Shown: positions 30,443-41,500 of the stretch, piece by piece
Layout: each line of letters begins with the position of its first letter
How positions within the stretch are numbered: position 1 is the stretch's first letter
Virus record (IMG/VR): IMGVR_UViG_3300043502_000004
Coordinates: 1-59,229 of that record
DNA length: 59,229 bases
Origin: a virus
Direction: 5' to 3' (one strand)
The notes under the pieces: model-generated
Seen by the model: only the letters and a program-made list of their open reading frames with translations
What the model was told of the DNA's origin: nothing
Databases searched by the model: none
Program-made: the position numbers and the translations under genes

Positions 30443-31020
30443 GCGCAGGGTTCACAGAGTGGCATCTGGAAGGTGACGGTCATGCTGCGTTCCACGCAGC
30501 CACCTTGCGGTGCCCCTTGGGACTGGGGCTGCATGACAATGGACATGCCTTCCAGGAGCCCGGTCTGGTTCACGAACCAGGACCGTAGGCAACAGGCCGC
30601 CTCCCGCAGGGCCATGATGTCGGCGACGTTCTGGTAGAACGCCAGCGTCCAGTCGGCACAGGTGGGCATGGATCCCTCGTCGTCCATGACGGTAGGGATA
30701 CAGCGGATGATGCCCACAGTGAGACTCTGGGCCCAGGAGGCTGGGGCGCAGACACTGTTGGCCTGCCGCACGATGTCCTGCTCGGGGAACGAAGCAGAAC
30801 TGACCGTAGTCTCCCCCAGCATCACGTAACCCAGGCCGTCACAGCACAGGTCCTGGAACTGGTCGATGTCGTAGGTGACGTTGGTGCCGACCCGGAAGCA
30901 GAACTGTCCAGGCTCATATCCAGACACCGGATAGCTGGTCTGGAGGCATTCCAGCGCCTTGGCCGCTACGACGTAGACCGGATCCGAGGCGATGATGTCC
31001 GGCGCAAGGGGGGAGGTCAC
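30439..31020 (-). CDS. Cys-rich head-tail connector or tail terminator, 193 aa
   Basis: Located where actinophages encode tail-terminator or connector proteins. It has about a dozen Cys, including CCDG, CC and CEPC groups, unusual for such proteins. The N-terminal PVYVVAAKALECLQ helix then beta-rich region suits a terminator ring subunit. The Cys content matches the two flanking virion proteins. Confidence 0.7.
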   Translation of the reverse strand: MTSPLAPDIIASDPVYVVAAKALECLQTSYPVSGYEPGQFCFRVGTNVTYDIDQFQDLCCDGLGYVMLGETTVSSASFPEQDIVRQANSVCAPASWAQSLTVGIIRCIPTVMDDEGSMPTCADWTLAFYQNVADIMALREAACCLRSWFVNQTGLLEGMSIVMQPQSQGAPQGGCVERSMTVTFQMPLCEPCA

Positions 31021-31877
31021 GGCCAGGTCGTCTTCCGGATCGGACTGTAGTCCGGGGTGGCTATCTTCATCCGGGACGTCAGCCGGTACGGGTTGAAAGC
31101 CCGGATGACGTTGTCGACCGTGACGATGCCGGTGAGCCCGTCTTCCAGCAGCTGATCCACATTCACCAGGGACACAGTGACACCCTGCCGGGACAGCGAG
31201 GTAGCCCGCTGTGGCAGCCGGCAGACCTGGCCCAGGCAGAACTTGGCGTACTCACAGGCCAGCTCACCCGCGGCCCGGGACAGCACACCGGGCAGTGGGA
31301 TTCCCTGTAGGTAGGTGACCTGCCAGGCCGAGTTGTCGAACGGCTCCCCGGCACCCGAGGCCGGCATGTTGAAGTTGTTCATGATGGGCCAGCAGTCCGT
31401 GGCCCCACTGCCAGAGACTGCTGGCCCCTGCCGCACCAACCACTGGTAGTCGTCTACCCGGTAGGTGGACGGGTCGATGATCCCGGACCCGGAGAAGTAC
31501 ACGTTAACGATGCTGTTGACCGGGGGCTCCAGCCACAGCTGGCAGGAGGCCTTGCAGCTGAAGCAGCCGTCTCCGGTACCGCAGAAGCAGTTACGCCAGA
31601 CGCCGTTGAAGATGTACGGCATCCAGGTGCCCTCGGCCCAGAACCAGCCACCGCCCCAGCAGTCTTCACAGTCCCGGCGGCAGGGGCGCACAGTCTTGGA
31701 GCAGAGGCCGAACCGGCGTCCGGTGCTGGCCCAGACAAGCAGCGCCCCGTACTCGGCGGCAGCGGTCTGGAGTTCAGTGTCGTAGCTGTCCCACTCGGCG
31801 CAGCATCCTGTGTCCACCGTCAGGGAGCACGGAAGGAAGGGATCCTGGTTCCCGACGAACACGTCAACGGTTGCCAT
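31017..31877 (-). CDS. Cys-rich head-to-tail adaptor, 286 aa
   Basis: Sixteen Cys residues, among them CRRDCEDC and CFCGTGDGCFSCKASC, give a probable zinc or disulfide-bonded insertion (residues about 60-115) within an adaptor-type protein. The C-terminal ELACEYAKFCLGQVC and LPQRATSLSRQGVTV match the conserved end of actinophage adaptors. It should sit at the portal ring. Confidence 0.7.
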   Translation of the reverse strand: MATVDVFVGNQDPFLPCSLTVDTGCCAEWDSYDTELQTAAAEYGALLVWASTGRRFGLCSKTVRPCRRDCEDCWGGGWFWAEGTWMPYIFNGVWRNCFCGTGDGCFSCKASCQLWLEPPVNSIVNVYFSGSGIIDPSTYRVDDYQWLVRQGPAVSGSGATDCWPIMNNFNMPASGAGEPFDNSAWQVTYLQGIPLPGVLSRAAGELACEYAKFCLGQVCRLPQRATSLSRQGVTVSLVNVDQLLEDGLTGIVTVDNVIRAFNPYRLTSRMKIATPDYSPIRKTTWP

Positions 31878-31924
31878 GAATCCCTCCCTTGCGTTCTATG
31901 TCAGTCGCTACCCATCGCTACAGG

Positions 31925-32638
31925 TTAGCTAGGGGTGAGGGAACTGAGGGTGGTGCAGCCACACGATGCCGTTGGCGGCGCGAGGCGGGTCATGAACATG
32001 CGGTGGTGCTGACGGGACCCGATCGGGGTGAGCAGACGAATCGGTGTCGTCGACCCGGCCGGGTTGTCCGAGTAGTCCACGAAGTAGGGACCGAGGCCCC
32101 ACGGGGAGTTGTTGGACGTACGCGCGGAGACCATGAAGTTGGCCGCCCCGTTCTCGTAGGTGACGTCACCGACGGTGCCCTCCTTCACCCACGGGAACAC
32201 GAGGTACCCATACTCCACGCCACCCGAGCAGGCGACCCCACCGTTGGCTGCGAGTCGGGTCCAGCCTTCGAAGCCGAAGTTGGCGTTGGCCGCCGACCCC
32301 TCTTCCGTGCTGTAGCCGGTCGCGTTGGGGACGGCAGCGTCGTCCATGACCAGGGGCTCGGCGGTCATGATGTTGACCATCTCGGGGTCGACGTTGCAGA
32401 ACGTCAGCTCCAGGTTGATCCACTTGAGGATGGGCGGGTTCGTCTCGGTGACGCAGAAGAAGCCGTCACCGTTCTTGACGAAGAACTCTTCCCGGTCCTC
32501 ATACTCCTTCGTCATGGCGATGGAGATGATTCCGTCACTGACCACAGTGGAGCAACCAGTGATAGGGAGCCCACACGAGTTCAGCTTCGTGACGCGGACC
32601 CGAGGAACTTTGAACGGGGTATAACACCGCGACGGCAT
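31925..32638 (-). CDS. Major tail protein, 237 aa
   Basis: The sequence KEYEDREEFFVKNGDGFFC, WINLELTFCNVDPEMVNIM, then GFEGWTRLA and GYLVFPWVKEGTVGDV follows the actinophage major-tail-tube family. Its place before the connector genes is slightly unusual, since major tail genes usually follow them. It should form the hexameric tail tube around the tape measure. Confidence 0.8.
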   Translation of the reverse strand: MPSRCYTPFKVPRVRVTKLNSCGLPITGCSTVVSDGIISIAMTKEYEDREEFFVKNGDGFFCVTETNPPILKWINLELTFCNVDPEMVNIMTAEPLVMDDAAVPNATGYSTEEGSAANANFGFEGWTRLAANGGVACSGGVEYGYLVFPWVKEGTVGDVTYENGAANFMVSARTSNNSPWGLGPYFVDYSDNPAGSTTPIRLLTPIGSRQHHRMFMTRLAPPTASCGCTTLSSLTPS

Positions 32639-32652
32639 GCCTACTCCTTCAC

Positions 32653-33495
32653 TTAGTCGCTGTTGCAGTCATGCGTCACCTGGATAGCCCAGGACCCGCA
32701 CTCGACGATGGTGACGAAGGTTCGCTCCGCCACCGTGTAGATCTGGTTGAGTGCCCGGTCCATCGTTTCGCCGATAGGTGGAACGAAGGTGTCCGAACCC
32801 CAGATCAAAACCCGGCCCGAGGCGTACATGTATTCCGTCGTCGCAGTGGTGGCCTGACCCGCCGGGCCAGTGCCGTTGTAGCCGTGACCCAGGACCACCG
32901 GGGTCCCGTTACGGGTGACGATCTGGCGACCTGGACCCTTTTCAATCAGGTGCGCCTGAGCCAGGACCGCACCCATTCCGGGCCGGGCGTGGATGATGCC
33001 ACCCACAACCCCGTTGTCGGCCAGGGCCTGCTCCAGGCTGAACACAGCCTCCGTGATGCAGGAGGCCGCCGACAGGGTGGCGGCGCTCTGGAAGTGGCCA
33101 GGAATGCCTCCTGTGCCACCGCCGGGTGCCCCCTGCCAGACCCGTCGCTCCACGCCCCGCTGCTCCCGCAGCTGCATCCGCAACCGGACTCGCTGCTCCA
33201 CCTCAGCGAAGCTGAAGCCGATGGAGCCACAGGTGTAGGAGGTGTAGACCCCGAACGGGGAGCCGGACACGGCTGGTTCAATCGCCGAGAACGTCTTGGA
33301 GCCAGAGACCGGGGGGCAGTTCATGGCGTACAGGAACACGTCGTCTTCACACGTGTCCGGCACGTACTGAATGCCACCCCCGTAGACCGGTCCGGGGAAC
33401 CCCATCGGCCCCAGAGCCACGTCGAAGAGCCCCGGCGGCCGGGGTGGCGGCGGCGGGGCCGGGATGAGTAGGGGCGCGTTAGCGATCGTGGGCAT
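32653..33495 (-). CDS. Virion structural protein, 280 aa
   Basis: Directly follows the major capsid gene. A proline-rich N-terminus (PAPPPPPRPP) is followed by a helix VEQRVRLRMQLREQRGVER and WQG, then an AxxHAR region and a beta-rich C-terminus. Similar genes follow the capsid gene in many actinophages; head decoration or connector role is likely. Seven Cys are present. Confidence 0.65.
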   Translation of the reverse strand: MPTIANAPLLIPAPPPPPRPPGLFDVALGPMGFPGPVYGGGIQYVPDTCEDDVFLYAMNCPPVSGSKTFSAIEPAVSGSPFGVYTSYTCGSIGFSFAEVEQRVRLRMQLREQRGVERRVWQGAPGGGTGGIPGHFQSAATLSAASCITEAVFSLEQALADNGVVGGIIHARPGMGAVLAQAHLIEKGPGRQIVTRNGTPVVLGHGYNGTGPAGQATTATTEYMYASGRVLIWGSDTFVPPIGETMDRALNQIYTVAERTFVTIVECGSWAIQVTHDCNSD

Positions 33496-33552
33496 CGAGA
33501 CCTCCCTTCTAAGAGGTAGAGGGGGCCGGTGTTACCGACCCCCTGTTTCCGC

Positions 33553-35274
33553 TTAGCAGGAGACGATGCGCTGAACGCCGGTGCTACCGCTGGGGCAGAT
33601 GGTGATGGTGTAGACCCGAGAGACAGGGCACATCTTCAACATTGCCCACCCTGTTTCCGTGAACAGGTGGGTGACCTGGTTGGTGGCCAGCTTCGTGCTG
33701 TCGTACACGCTGTTCAGCGTGATGACGTCGGACACCGCGCGGACCCAGGTGCCGGCCGGGTAGACCAGGAAGGTCAGCGTCGTGGGCAGGTTCTGGATCG
33801 GGGTGTCCGCACCCGGGGAGCCAGAGACGGCACCGGTGGCGAACGCGTCCTGCCAGTCGTAGACGTACTGGACGCGGGCACCGCGGGCCGTGAACGCGGC
33901 GGTGATCGCCGAGTCCGCCAGCGTGTGTGCTTCCGCGCCGTTGCCGGTCCCGTTGCGACGGATCCAGTCGGCCCGCATCTGGGCACCGATCCAGAACGGC
34001 ATCTTGACTTCAAGAGTCGCCGAACGCTCCAGGCGCAGGCGGTACTTGATGTCGACGATGGCCATCTCGACTGCGCTCATGACCTGGGAAACCACCGACA
34101 GGTCGGTAGCCCACGGGGCACCGGACAGGGTGACCGCCGTGGAGCCGGCGACAACGTCGATGATCTGCTCACGGTTGATCTGGTGTGCCGAGGCAGCCAG
34201 AGCACCACGGGTGAACGTGGCCGTGAACTCCGGGTAGCCACGGTTGGCCAAGATGTTGCCGGTCAGGCACAGGCCGGTGACGCCCAGGCGGGTGTCCACG
34301 AAGTCGGGGCAGGGAATCTCCAGGCAGGTCTTCGTGGTGCCGGCGGCGACCTGGGCCTCAGTGAGGTCGAAGAAGCCGGTGCCGGAGCCGAAGATCGTGT
34401 CGAACTCGATGCCGGTGTTGTGCCGGACGCCACCGCGACGGGCCTGGACCTCAGGGAAGTCGGCCAGGCCATCGGTGGTGATCTGGAGACAGATGTCGTA
34501 GTCCGTCTCCGACGGGGCACACCAGCCCATGGCCGCGACAAGGGAGTCACGCTCAGGGTGCTGCTCCTGGAGTCGCTGACGGTCCAGCTCGGCCGAGGCG
34601 ATCAGGGAACCACCGGGCAGGCGACGCTCGTCCGCGACGGCCAGCAGCTTGGCGTAGTCGCCACTGTCCCCGTTGACTGAGAACTCGTCCGGGTAGTTGC
34701 GGATCAGCTGGGCCACCGGCATGGAGATCGGGCCGTTGCTCTGCATGCCCCGGCGCCCCATGGCGTCGTGGCTGGCGGAGCGGGCTTCGAAGACCTTGGC
34801 GACATCCAGCATCGTGGCCAGCGCCTGGCCCTGCTCGTAGCCTTCACCGGCACCGGTCGAGACCGAGGCGGAGGCAACCAGCGTGGAGTAGGCAATCCGG
34901 GCGGGGGTGCCGTCCGGGATCTGCGGGGTCGGACCGGAGCCGGCGATGTCGGCAACCCGGATCGTGGTCGACGCGGTGACGGTGGCGGGCTCCTCCGTGA
35001 CGGGGGCCTGCTCCGTGGTCTCTTCGACGACCGGCTCGTCTTCAACGGCGGCGGCGAAGCGGGTCCCACGGTCGGCGCGAGCGGCCAGCTCGCCCGGAAC
35101 GGTGACCATCCGGAACTCCTGAAGTTCCTCCAGGCGCTCCAGGTCTTCCTCGGTCACGCTGTAGACATCAACGCTTTCCTTGAGCGCGGTCCACTCGTTG
35201 GTAGCGATCTGGCGGAGGTCTTCGAGACCCGACACGGAATAGCCATCAAGGCTTTCCGGGATCTGGAAAGTCAT
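33553..35274 (-). CDS. Major capsid protein, HK97-type, 573 aa
   Basis: ATG 35274 follows GGAG. The N-terminal region (about 1-110) is helical and acidic (ATNEWTALKESVDVYSV; EEDLERLEELQEF), then a Pro/Glu/Thr linker: a fused scaffold-like delta domain that the protease would remove. The rest has the HK97 pattern of long helix, beta hinge and E-loop (WIGAQMRADWIRRNG; FVDTRLG). Eight or so Cys, including the C-terminal Cys, are unusual. Confidence 0.85.
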   Translation of the reverse strand: MTFQIPESLDGYSVSGLEDLRQIATNEWTALKESVDVYSVTEEDLERLEELQEFRMVTVPGELAARADRGTRFAAAVEDEPVVEETTEQAPVTEEPATVTASTTIRVADIAGSGPTPQIPDGTPARIAYSTLVASASVSTGAGEGYEQGQALATMLDVAKVFEARSASHDAMGRRGMQSNGPISMPVAQLIRNYPDEFSVNGDSGDYAKLLAVADERRLPGGSLIASAELDRQRLQEQHPERDSLVAAMGWCAPSETDYDICLQITTDGLADFPEVQARRGGVRHNTGIEFDTIFGSGTGFFDLTEAQVAAGTTKTCLEIPCPDFVDTRLGVTGLCLTGNILANRGYPEFTATFTRGALAASAHQINREQIIDVVAGSTAVTLSGAPWATDLSVVSQVMSAVEMAIVDIKYRLRLERSATLEVKMPFWIGAQMRADWIRRNGTGNGAEAHTLADSAITAAFTARGARVQYVYDWQDAFATGAVSGSPGADTPIQNLPTTLTFLVYPAGTWVRAVSDVITLNSVYDSTKLATNQVTHLFTETGWAMLKMCPVSRVYTITICPSGSTGVQRIVSC

Positions 35275-35366
35275 TGCTGCTCCTTCAGGGAACGTGTTTG
35301 AGACGTCCCGGTGAAGGCCCACAGCTCATGCCACCGGCGTGGCGTTGATCAGGGTCTGGACCATAA

Positions 35367-35416
35367 ACGCAGCACCTACTGATCTAGTGGGAATGGTAGA
35401 TCAGCAGGTGCTGCGT
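35367..35416 (-). promoter_or_regulatory. 20-bp hairpin upstream of capsid gene
   Basis: ACGCAGCACCT... and its partner form a 20-bp stem with one mismatch around a 10-base loop, between the 54-residue gene and the capsid gene. On the minus strand GCGTTTATG follows, a weak T-run. It may be a partial terminator, an RNA-processing site or an mRNA stabiliser raising capsid expression. Confidence 0.6.
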
Positions 35417-35424
35417 GGCAAATG

Positions 35425-35589
35425 TCAGAGCTTACGGATCTGTGTGCCGAACCCCCCCATGGTCTGTGCGACCTTGGCGGCCTGTTCCCCAGTGACCGTC
35501 TCTCTGCGTCCGTTGGTGTACGTCACCTCGTACAGTTCTTCGCGGCGTGCAGCTTCCTGGCTGGCTCCTCCGTTACATGCGCAGGGCAT
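35425..35589 (-). CDS. Small conserved head-module protein, 54 aa
   Basis: ATG 35589 follows AGGAGG. The product starts MPCACNGG and has LYEVTYTNGRRETVTGEQA, then IRKL, the pattern of very small proteins encoded before capsid genes in actinophages. The Cys pair may bind zinc. It is followed by the 20-bp hairpin. Confidence 0.7.
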   Translation of the reverse strand: MPCACNGGASQEAARREELYEVTYTNGRRETVTGEQAAKVAQTMGGFGTQIRKL

Positions 35590-35597
35590 GGATCCTC

Positions 35598-38500
35598 CTA
35601 TTGCTTCGGCCAGTGGGACCTTTCCCAGTCTCGCAGCTCTTTGACGAGTTGAGCGACCTTGCGTCCAGCATCAACATCCAGGGGTTCATCTGACTCCAGG
35701 AGCTTGGTCATCTCCCAGATCCGGAACGATGCTTCATTCATCTCATGGGTCTTACCCCGCAGAAGGTTCCGAATTCTGTCCTGCGGATTCTGGCGCCGCT
35801 CCCCCCGACTGCCTCGGTAGGCATCCCAGAAAACCTCAGCCAGCTGATCCACCAGGGACGGCCCGGAGATGACCCCTATGGCAGCCGACTGGCCCTTGCC
35901 TTTGCGAGCGTAGGGAATGGCGTGCAGTTGCTCCATCAGACCCCGCAGCGATGCCGGCAGGTCCGGTGGCAGGTCAGGGATCGGTGTCATCGGTGCGTCG
36001 TTGGCCTCGATGGCGCGGTCCAGCATCCGCTGGAACTTGGGATCCGTCTCCTGCGCCCGGATAGCTTTCAGCTCATCTACCACCTGCTGCGGGGTCAGGC
36101 GATCCTCGGTACCTGGTGTCGTTGCCCTGGCCCGGAGGTTGGCCATCCGGTTGGCTGATCCGTTGCGTCCCGCCTTCTCGTAGGCGAAGGCCAGACCCAT
36201 GGTGGGGGAGTCGGCATGCATCCGCATGTTGTCGTCATGCGGGAACGGTTTCAGCGGAACTGTCTCGTCAATTCCGGCCCCCGCACTGGGAGCCTCAACT
36301 TTGGGGACAGCGCGCTCCGCACTGGCACCCGGTGCCTCCCGGCCTTTGACCCGGTCCTTGATCTCGTTGATCATGACGGACTTGGCCCGGTCCGACTTCA
36401 GGCCCAGGCGGGCAGCTAGCTGTGCTAGCTCGGGACGCAGGAGACTGGCTAGCGCAGTCCGCTCCTCTGCTTCAGTGTTAGCGGCCTGGAGTCGGGCCAT
36501 GGCGTCATCCAGCTGAGCCGAGATCATCTCGCCCACAGGCCCGGTCAGGTTCTTCCGGTCCTGCTTCTGCCCGTCCCAGCGAGCCAGGATCTCGTCGACC
36601 GGCACACCTTCAGACTCGGAGGCGCTCCGTGCCCGGCGCATCTCGGCGGCGGTGCGCTTCTTGGGGACAGCCGCCCTTGCTGCCTTCCGGGCAGTGTCAC
36701 GTTCCCGGGCCGCATCCAGCTCCTTGCGATCCGCTGGGGAGATCTCAGCCAGCACTGCCTTGGCTACTGCCGGGTCCCGTTCCGCGATCCTGTCCATGAG
36801 CAAGGTGGCGACCGCGTCGTCAGTCACCGAGGGCCGGGCCTTCTTGGCTGGCGTGGTCGCCTTCTTGGTAGCCCGCGCCTCCGCCCGCTGGGCCACTCCC
36901 TCGGCCTGGATCTCAGCGGCCAACTCCCGCAGCATTCGGGCGTCGCCACGCTTCATGAAGGACTTCTCGGAGGCCGTGGGATCGCCGACCCGGCTCATCG
37001 GGGTCACGTCATGGTCCCGGGACCCCACCTGAGTGGCAGCGGTACGTAGGCTCGTGGCCACCTCAGTGTGAGACTTCCCGGACCGCAGGTCCGCTCGTGC
37101 CCTGGACGCTGCCTGCGCCGCAAGGTGAGTATCGAAGCCGCGGACCACATCAGCGGCGGCCTTCTTGGGGGCCTCTGGCTTCGGGATGGGGCGCACCCCC
37201 TCCAGGCGGTCCGCCATCAGCTCCATGCGGTTGATGCGGGCAGCTCGACCCGTGTCCGGGGTCCCGCCACCGGTCTCAGCTTCGATGTTGTGCAGGGTCC
37301 GCTCGGAGTCAGCACCACGACGCAGCCCATCGGCGATCTGGCGACCGTCGATACCTGCGTCCAGGTCCTTCTGAACCACGGCCAGCCACTGCTTGTCCTC
37401 GCCCTTGGCATCCAGGTCCAGCCCGGTGCCGATGACTTCGGCGTCGTGCTTGGTCGGGTTGTCCAGGTCTACCACTGGGGCTGGGGCTGGAGCTGCCTTG
37501 GCCGGGACGGCAGCCTTGGCTACCTTCTTGGCCGGAACGATAGGTGTGATGTCCCCCGTACGTACGGGGACGCTGGTGGGTGTAGCGCCACCGAAGCCAC
37601 GGGTGGCCTTGGCGTCAAGAAGACGTCCCGATGTGGCCTCAATGATCTCGTCTCGTATTTGATCATTGGTCTTGCCACTGGTGGGAATGTGCAGTTCCTT
37701 AGCCATGGGCCGGATGTCTCGCCCATTGAGGCCTTCCAGGAGCGCCTTGGCCTCTTCCCGACTGGGTGGGTTCTCGATGTCGTTGAGCCGGGTGCTGACC
37801 TCCCCAGGAGTGCTGAGCTTCTTGGCCGGGGCCGGGGCGTCCCCGCCCATCCAGTAGGCACTGTTGGGGTTGTTGTTGTACTTCCTGCCGTCTTCCAAGG
37901 TGATGTCGATGCCACCGGGGCCCCGCTCCACCTTGGTGACCCTGGCGGGGGGAGCATTCCGGGCCCCAGCCCGTTGAACGATGTCCCCAACCTCAACGTT
38001 GGTAGCGCTCTTGCGCTGCTGCCCACTGGCCAACGGGGGCAGGAACTTGGCAGCCTTCTTGGCCGGTGCAGCCGGGGCCTCAGGTGTCTTGGCCGGGATC
38101 TTCGCACCCTCGTCTGGGATGGCACGGGCCTTGAACGTGACCCGGTCCCCGCCACCCAGGTGCGAATCGTGGCCAGCTCGGGTGATGAGCACTGGCGACC
38201 CGGGGGCTATATCCCCAACAACGTCATGCTTCTGCGGGTCGTAGGGGACGGTCTCCCCCACAGTCCCGAACCGGGACAGGTCCCTGCCCTTGGTGATGCT
38301 GTCCAGCTCCCGGCGGAACTGGTCCCGGTCACCAAGAGCCTTGGTCAACCGCTCCCGGTCGGCAGCGGGAAGGCGTCGGATACCAGCCTGAAGAGCCTTG
38401 TCACTGCCATCGTTCTGGGCCATCTGGTCCAGGTTGGACAGTGCCTCGGCCACCTTGCCTGACTCGTCAATGCGGGCCTGCCGGTCCCGGGCGGTCCGCT

Positions 38501-41500
38501 CCTTCTCCCGATTGGCCAGCTCCCGACCTGCTATCGCCTTGGCGATGTTCTGGATGAGAGTGTCTTTGTCGTCACCCTCGATGTCGCCGAGCCCTTCCTG
38601 GCGCGCGGCTTCCTTCAACGAGTCGACGTCGACCCGGTCCAGGGCTGCCTTCTCGGGGCCGTCGAGCTTGACCTCCAACTCCTGGCGGGTGACCGGGGCT
38701 TCGTCGCGAGCATGGTCCCGTAGGAACTTGGCTGCCTTCTTCTGACTGGTGATCTTGTCCTGTAGTTCGGCTCGCCGGGCATGGATAGCATCGGCGACAC
38801 CGCTCTCCTCGTCCCGGTCCTCCGGGGCCATGCCTTCAAGCTGGGCGCCCAGGTCACTGATCTCCTCCTCATTGAAGGAGATCTCGGACTGGATGCGGCG
38901 TACACCCTCCTCCTGGCTGATCTTCCCGGAGGCGATGTCATCCCGGATCTCAGTAAGAGACGGATCGTCGGCGAACCCTTCCCCGTCCCAGGCTTCCTGG
39001 AACGCAGACTTCCGTGGCTCGCTGTCCAGCTTCTCGGCAGCGCGGGGACCTTCGACCGAGCCTTCCGGGACCCGCTTGAGGGCACGGGCCTTGGCCCGCT
39101 TGGCTGGCGGTGCCGTGGGGGCAGCGTCCCGGGCGATCTCCTCCGGGGTCGGTGCCCGGTCCGGAACTACCGCAGCGGGGGCAGTCTTCTTGACCGGCGT
39201 GGGCGCCTCGACCGGGACGGCCTCCAACTCCTGGCGCAGGCGATCATCACTGCTCTCCCGGCCACCGGCGCGACGGTGCCGCTCGATGGCCTCTTTCAGC
39301 TGCGCCTTGGTGGCCGACTTCTTGACGTCCACGCCTTCGTCCGTGGCGACCTTGGCCAGCTCGGTACGGAGCATCTTGTCGAGAGTCTTAGGTGCAGAAT
39401 CCGGCTCAGCCCCCACACTCGGAGCAACTTTCTTGACGGCACGCTTGGCTGGGGCCCGGGCGGGACCCTCCTCTACGCCGGAGATGACCTGGGCCCGCAT
39501 GCCCATGGTGTCGGCCAAGGTCTGTACCAGGTTGGCGTCCTGGCGGTTGCCACCGGCCCGCAGTTCCTTGGAATACTTCTCCAGGTCGTCACGGGACCCA
39601 CGCAGCTCGGCCGCGTCCATCTCATCGGTGTCGTCGATGATGCCTTGAACCTTGCTGGCGGCAGCAGGGTTCTCTGGCGCCACCCACTTCTGGGCACTCA
39701 GCTCTTGGCGCAGGCTCCGGGCCGGGGTCTCGCCACCGGCACCTTCGGGCACGCCACGGATGTCAGCCAGGACGGCGTCTTTGACTTTGTCCTTGGTGAC
39801 CCCCCGCTTCGGGAGTTCCAGTTCCCGTGCCTCAGCCAGGGCCTTGAGGTCGGCCAGGGTGTGGTTATCCAGCAGCTTGCGGGCCTCCTGGTCCGACTCC
39901 GCTGCCTCCAGGTGCGGGATCATCTTCTTCGGACTGACCGGGGCGATCTTCCCGGCCTTGGGGACCTCGTCACCGAGCAACGCCGACTGGAGCTGGCGCT
40001 TGTTCATGGTGGAGAAACCGCGGATCTTCTTCTCCCGCGCCTGGGCCCGGAGGTCGGCGACCTTGTCCGGGAGTCCGGCTTCAGCCACCCGTGCCTTGAA
40101 GGCCTCTTCAGCATCGTCCACAGGGGACGGTGCCGCCTTGGCAGGGGCAGCCTTCTTGGCAGCCTTCTTGGCTACCTTCTTGGCGGGTGCGGCAGGCACC
40201 TCAGGGACGGCCTTCTTGGCTACCTGAGCAGCCTCCGCCTCCCGGCGAGCTGCACCGTGGCCACTGATGGCGTCCGAGTCCAGCTCCCGGCCTTTACGGA
40301 ACACGATGGCCTTACGGAGTTCCGCCTTGGTGGCACGGGCCCGGACCGGGGCCTCCATGTGGTCGGCCAGGGCCTTCAGTTCGGCCCCGGTCATCCCTTC
40401 CAGGTGTGCGTCCGCTTCCTCGCGGGTCTTGGCGGCCTGGATGTCGGCGGCGATGTCGGCAGGTTTGCGACCTTTCCCACTGCGGGGGGCCGGGGCCTTG
40501 GGCGTGGCTTCCCGCTTGGTGGATGGCGCCCCTGGCGTGACTCTGGGAGCCTTCTTGGCAGCCGGGGTCGGTGTAGGGCTGGTGCCATCACCTGTCCCTT
40601 TAGCCTCCCGACCCCGGCGCTGCAACCCGTACTTCTCTGCGATCAGGTCAGCCAGCTGCTCCTGGGCCTGGATGTTGCGGTCCAGGGTGTCTTTCTTCTC
40701 GGCATGGTCGGCACTGGCCGCCTGCCGCTTGTTCTCCTCGATGTCCGTGTCGAGTTCCCGCAGCACATCACCGGGGTCCCGCTTGCCTCGGGACAGGTCG
40801 CTGTGGGCTTTGTTCCATTCCGAGCGCTGCTTGCCGGCGGTGGGCACAGACAGGTCCCGGGCCGCCTCCTGGAACTCCAGTGGCGTGGGCGGCGTCGGTG
40901 CCGCTGGGGTGGCGGCCTCCTTTGCCGCGGTGGCCTTAGCTTCCTCACCCATCTGGGCAACTTCGGAAGCAGAGCGTCCCTCGGGACTGCCAGGGCCGAC
41001 TGCGTTGGAGTGAACCGGCTCCCGCCGCTCGGGAACACCGGCCGCTGGGGGGGCGGGTGTCTGCGGCGAAACAGGGGCGGCGGGAGCCGGGGTCTGGGTG
41101 GTGGGTGGCGGCGGGGTGCCCTGCACCTGCCGCTGATGAACCAGGGTGGCAGCTTCGTTCTGCTGCTGCTCCCGCTGGGCGATCTTGAGCCGAGACTCCC
41201 CGGACATCTGCGGGGAGATTCGAGCTTCCCGCTGCTCCGGGGTGAGGGCAGCGCCACGGGTGCCATGGGTGCGGTCGTCAGCGACAGCAGTCGCACCCTT
41301 GGTGCGGGCACCACTGCCGGCGATGGCCAGCATGTACCAGCCACCACGGCCGTCCGATTCCACCTTGGTGACGACGAGGGGCTGGTCCCGGTCGAAGATG
41401 ACCGCCCGGTCGTTGGGGCTACGGCCTCCGTAGGCGACCCGGGTGCCTTTCGGCACGGCCACCCGCAGCGTGACCGAGCCCGGCGGGTGGGACAGCTCAG

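Noticed and set aside
35339-35644. A 101-codon plus-strand frame before the capsid gene
   Set aside because: The minus strand has a better small gene (35425-35589) with AGGAGG and a known pattern; the plus-strand frame crosses the hairpin.
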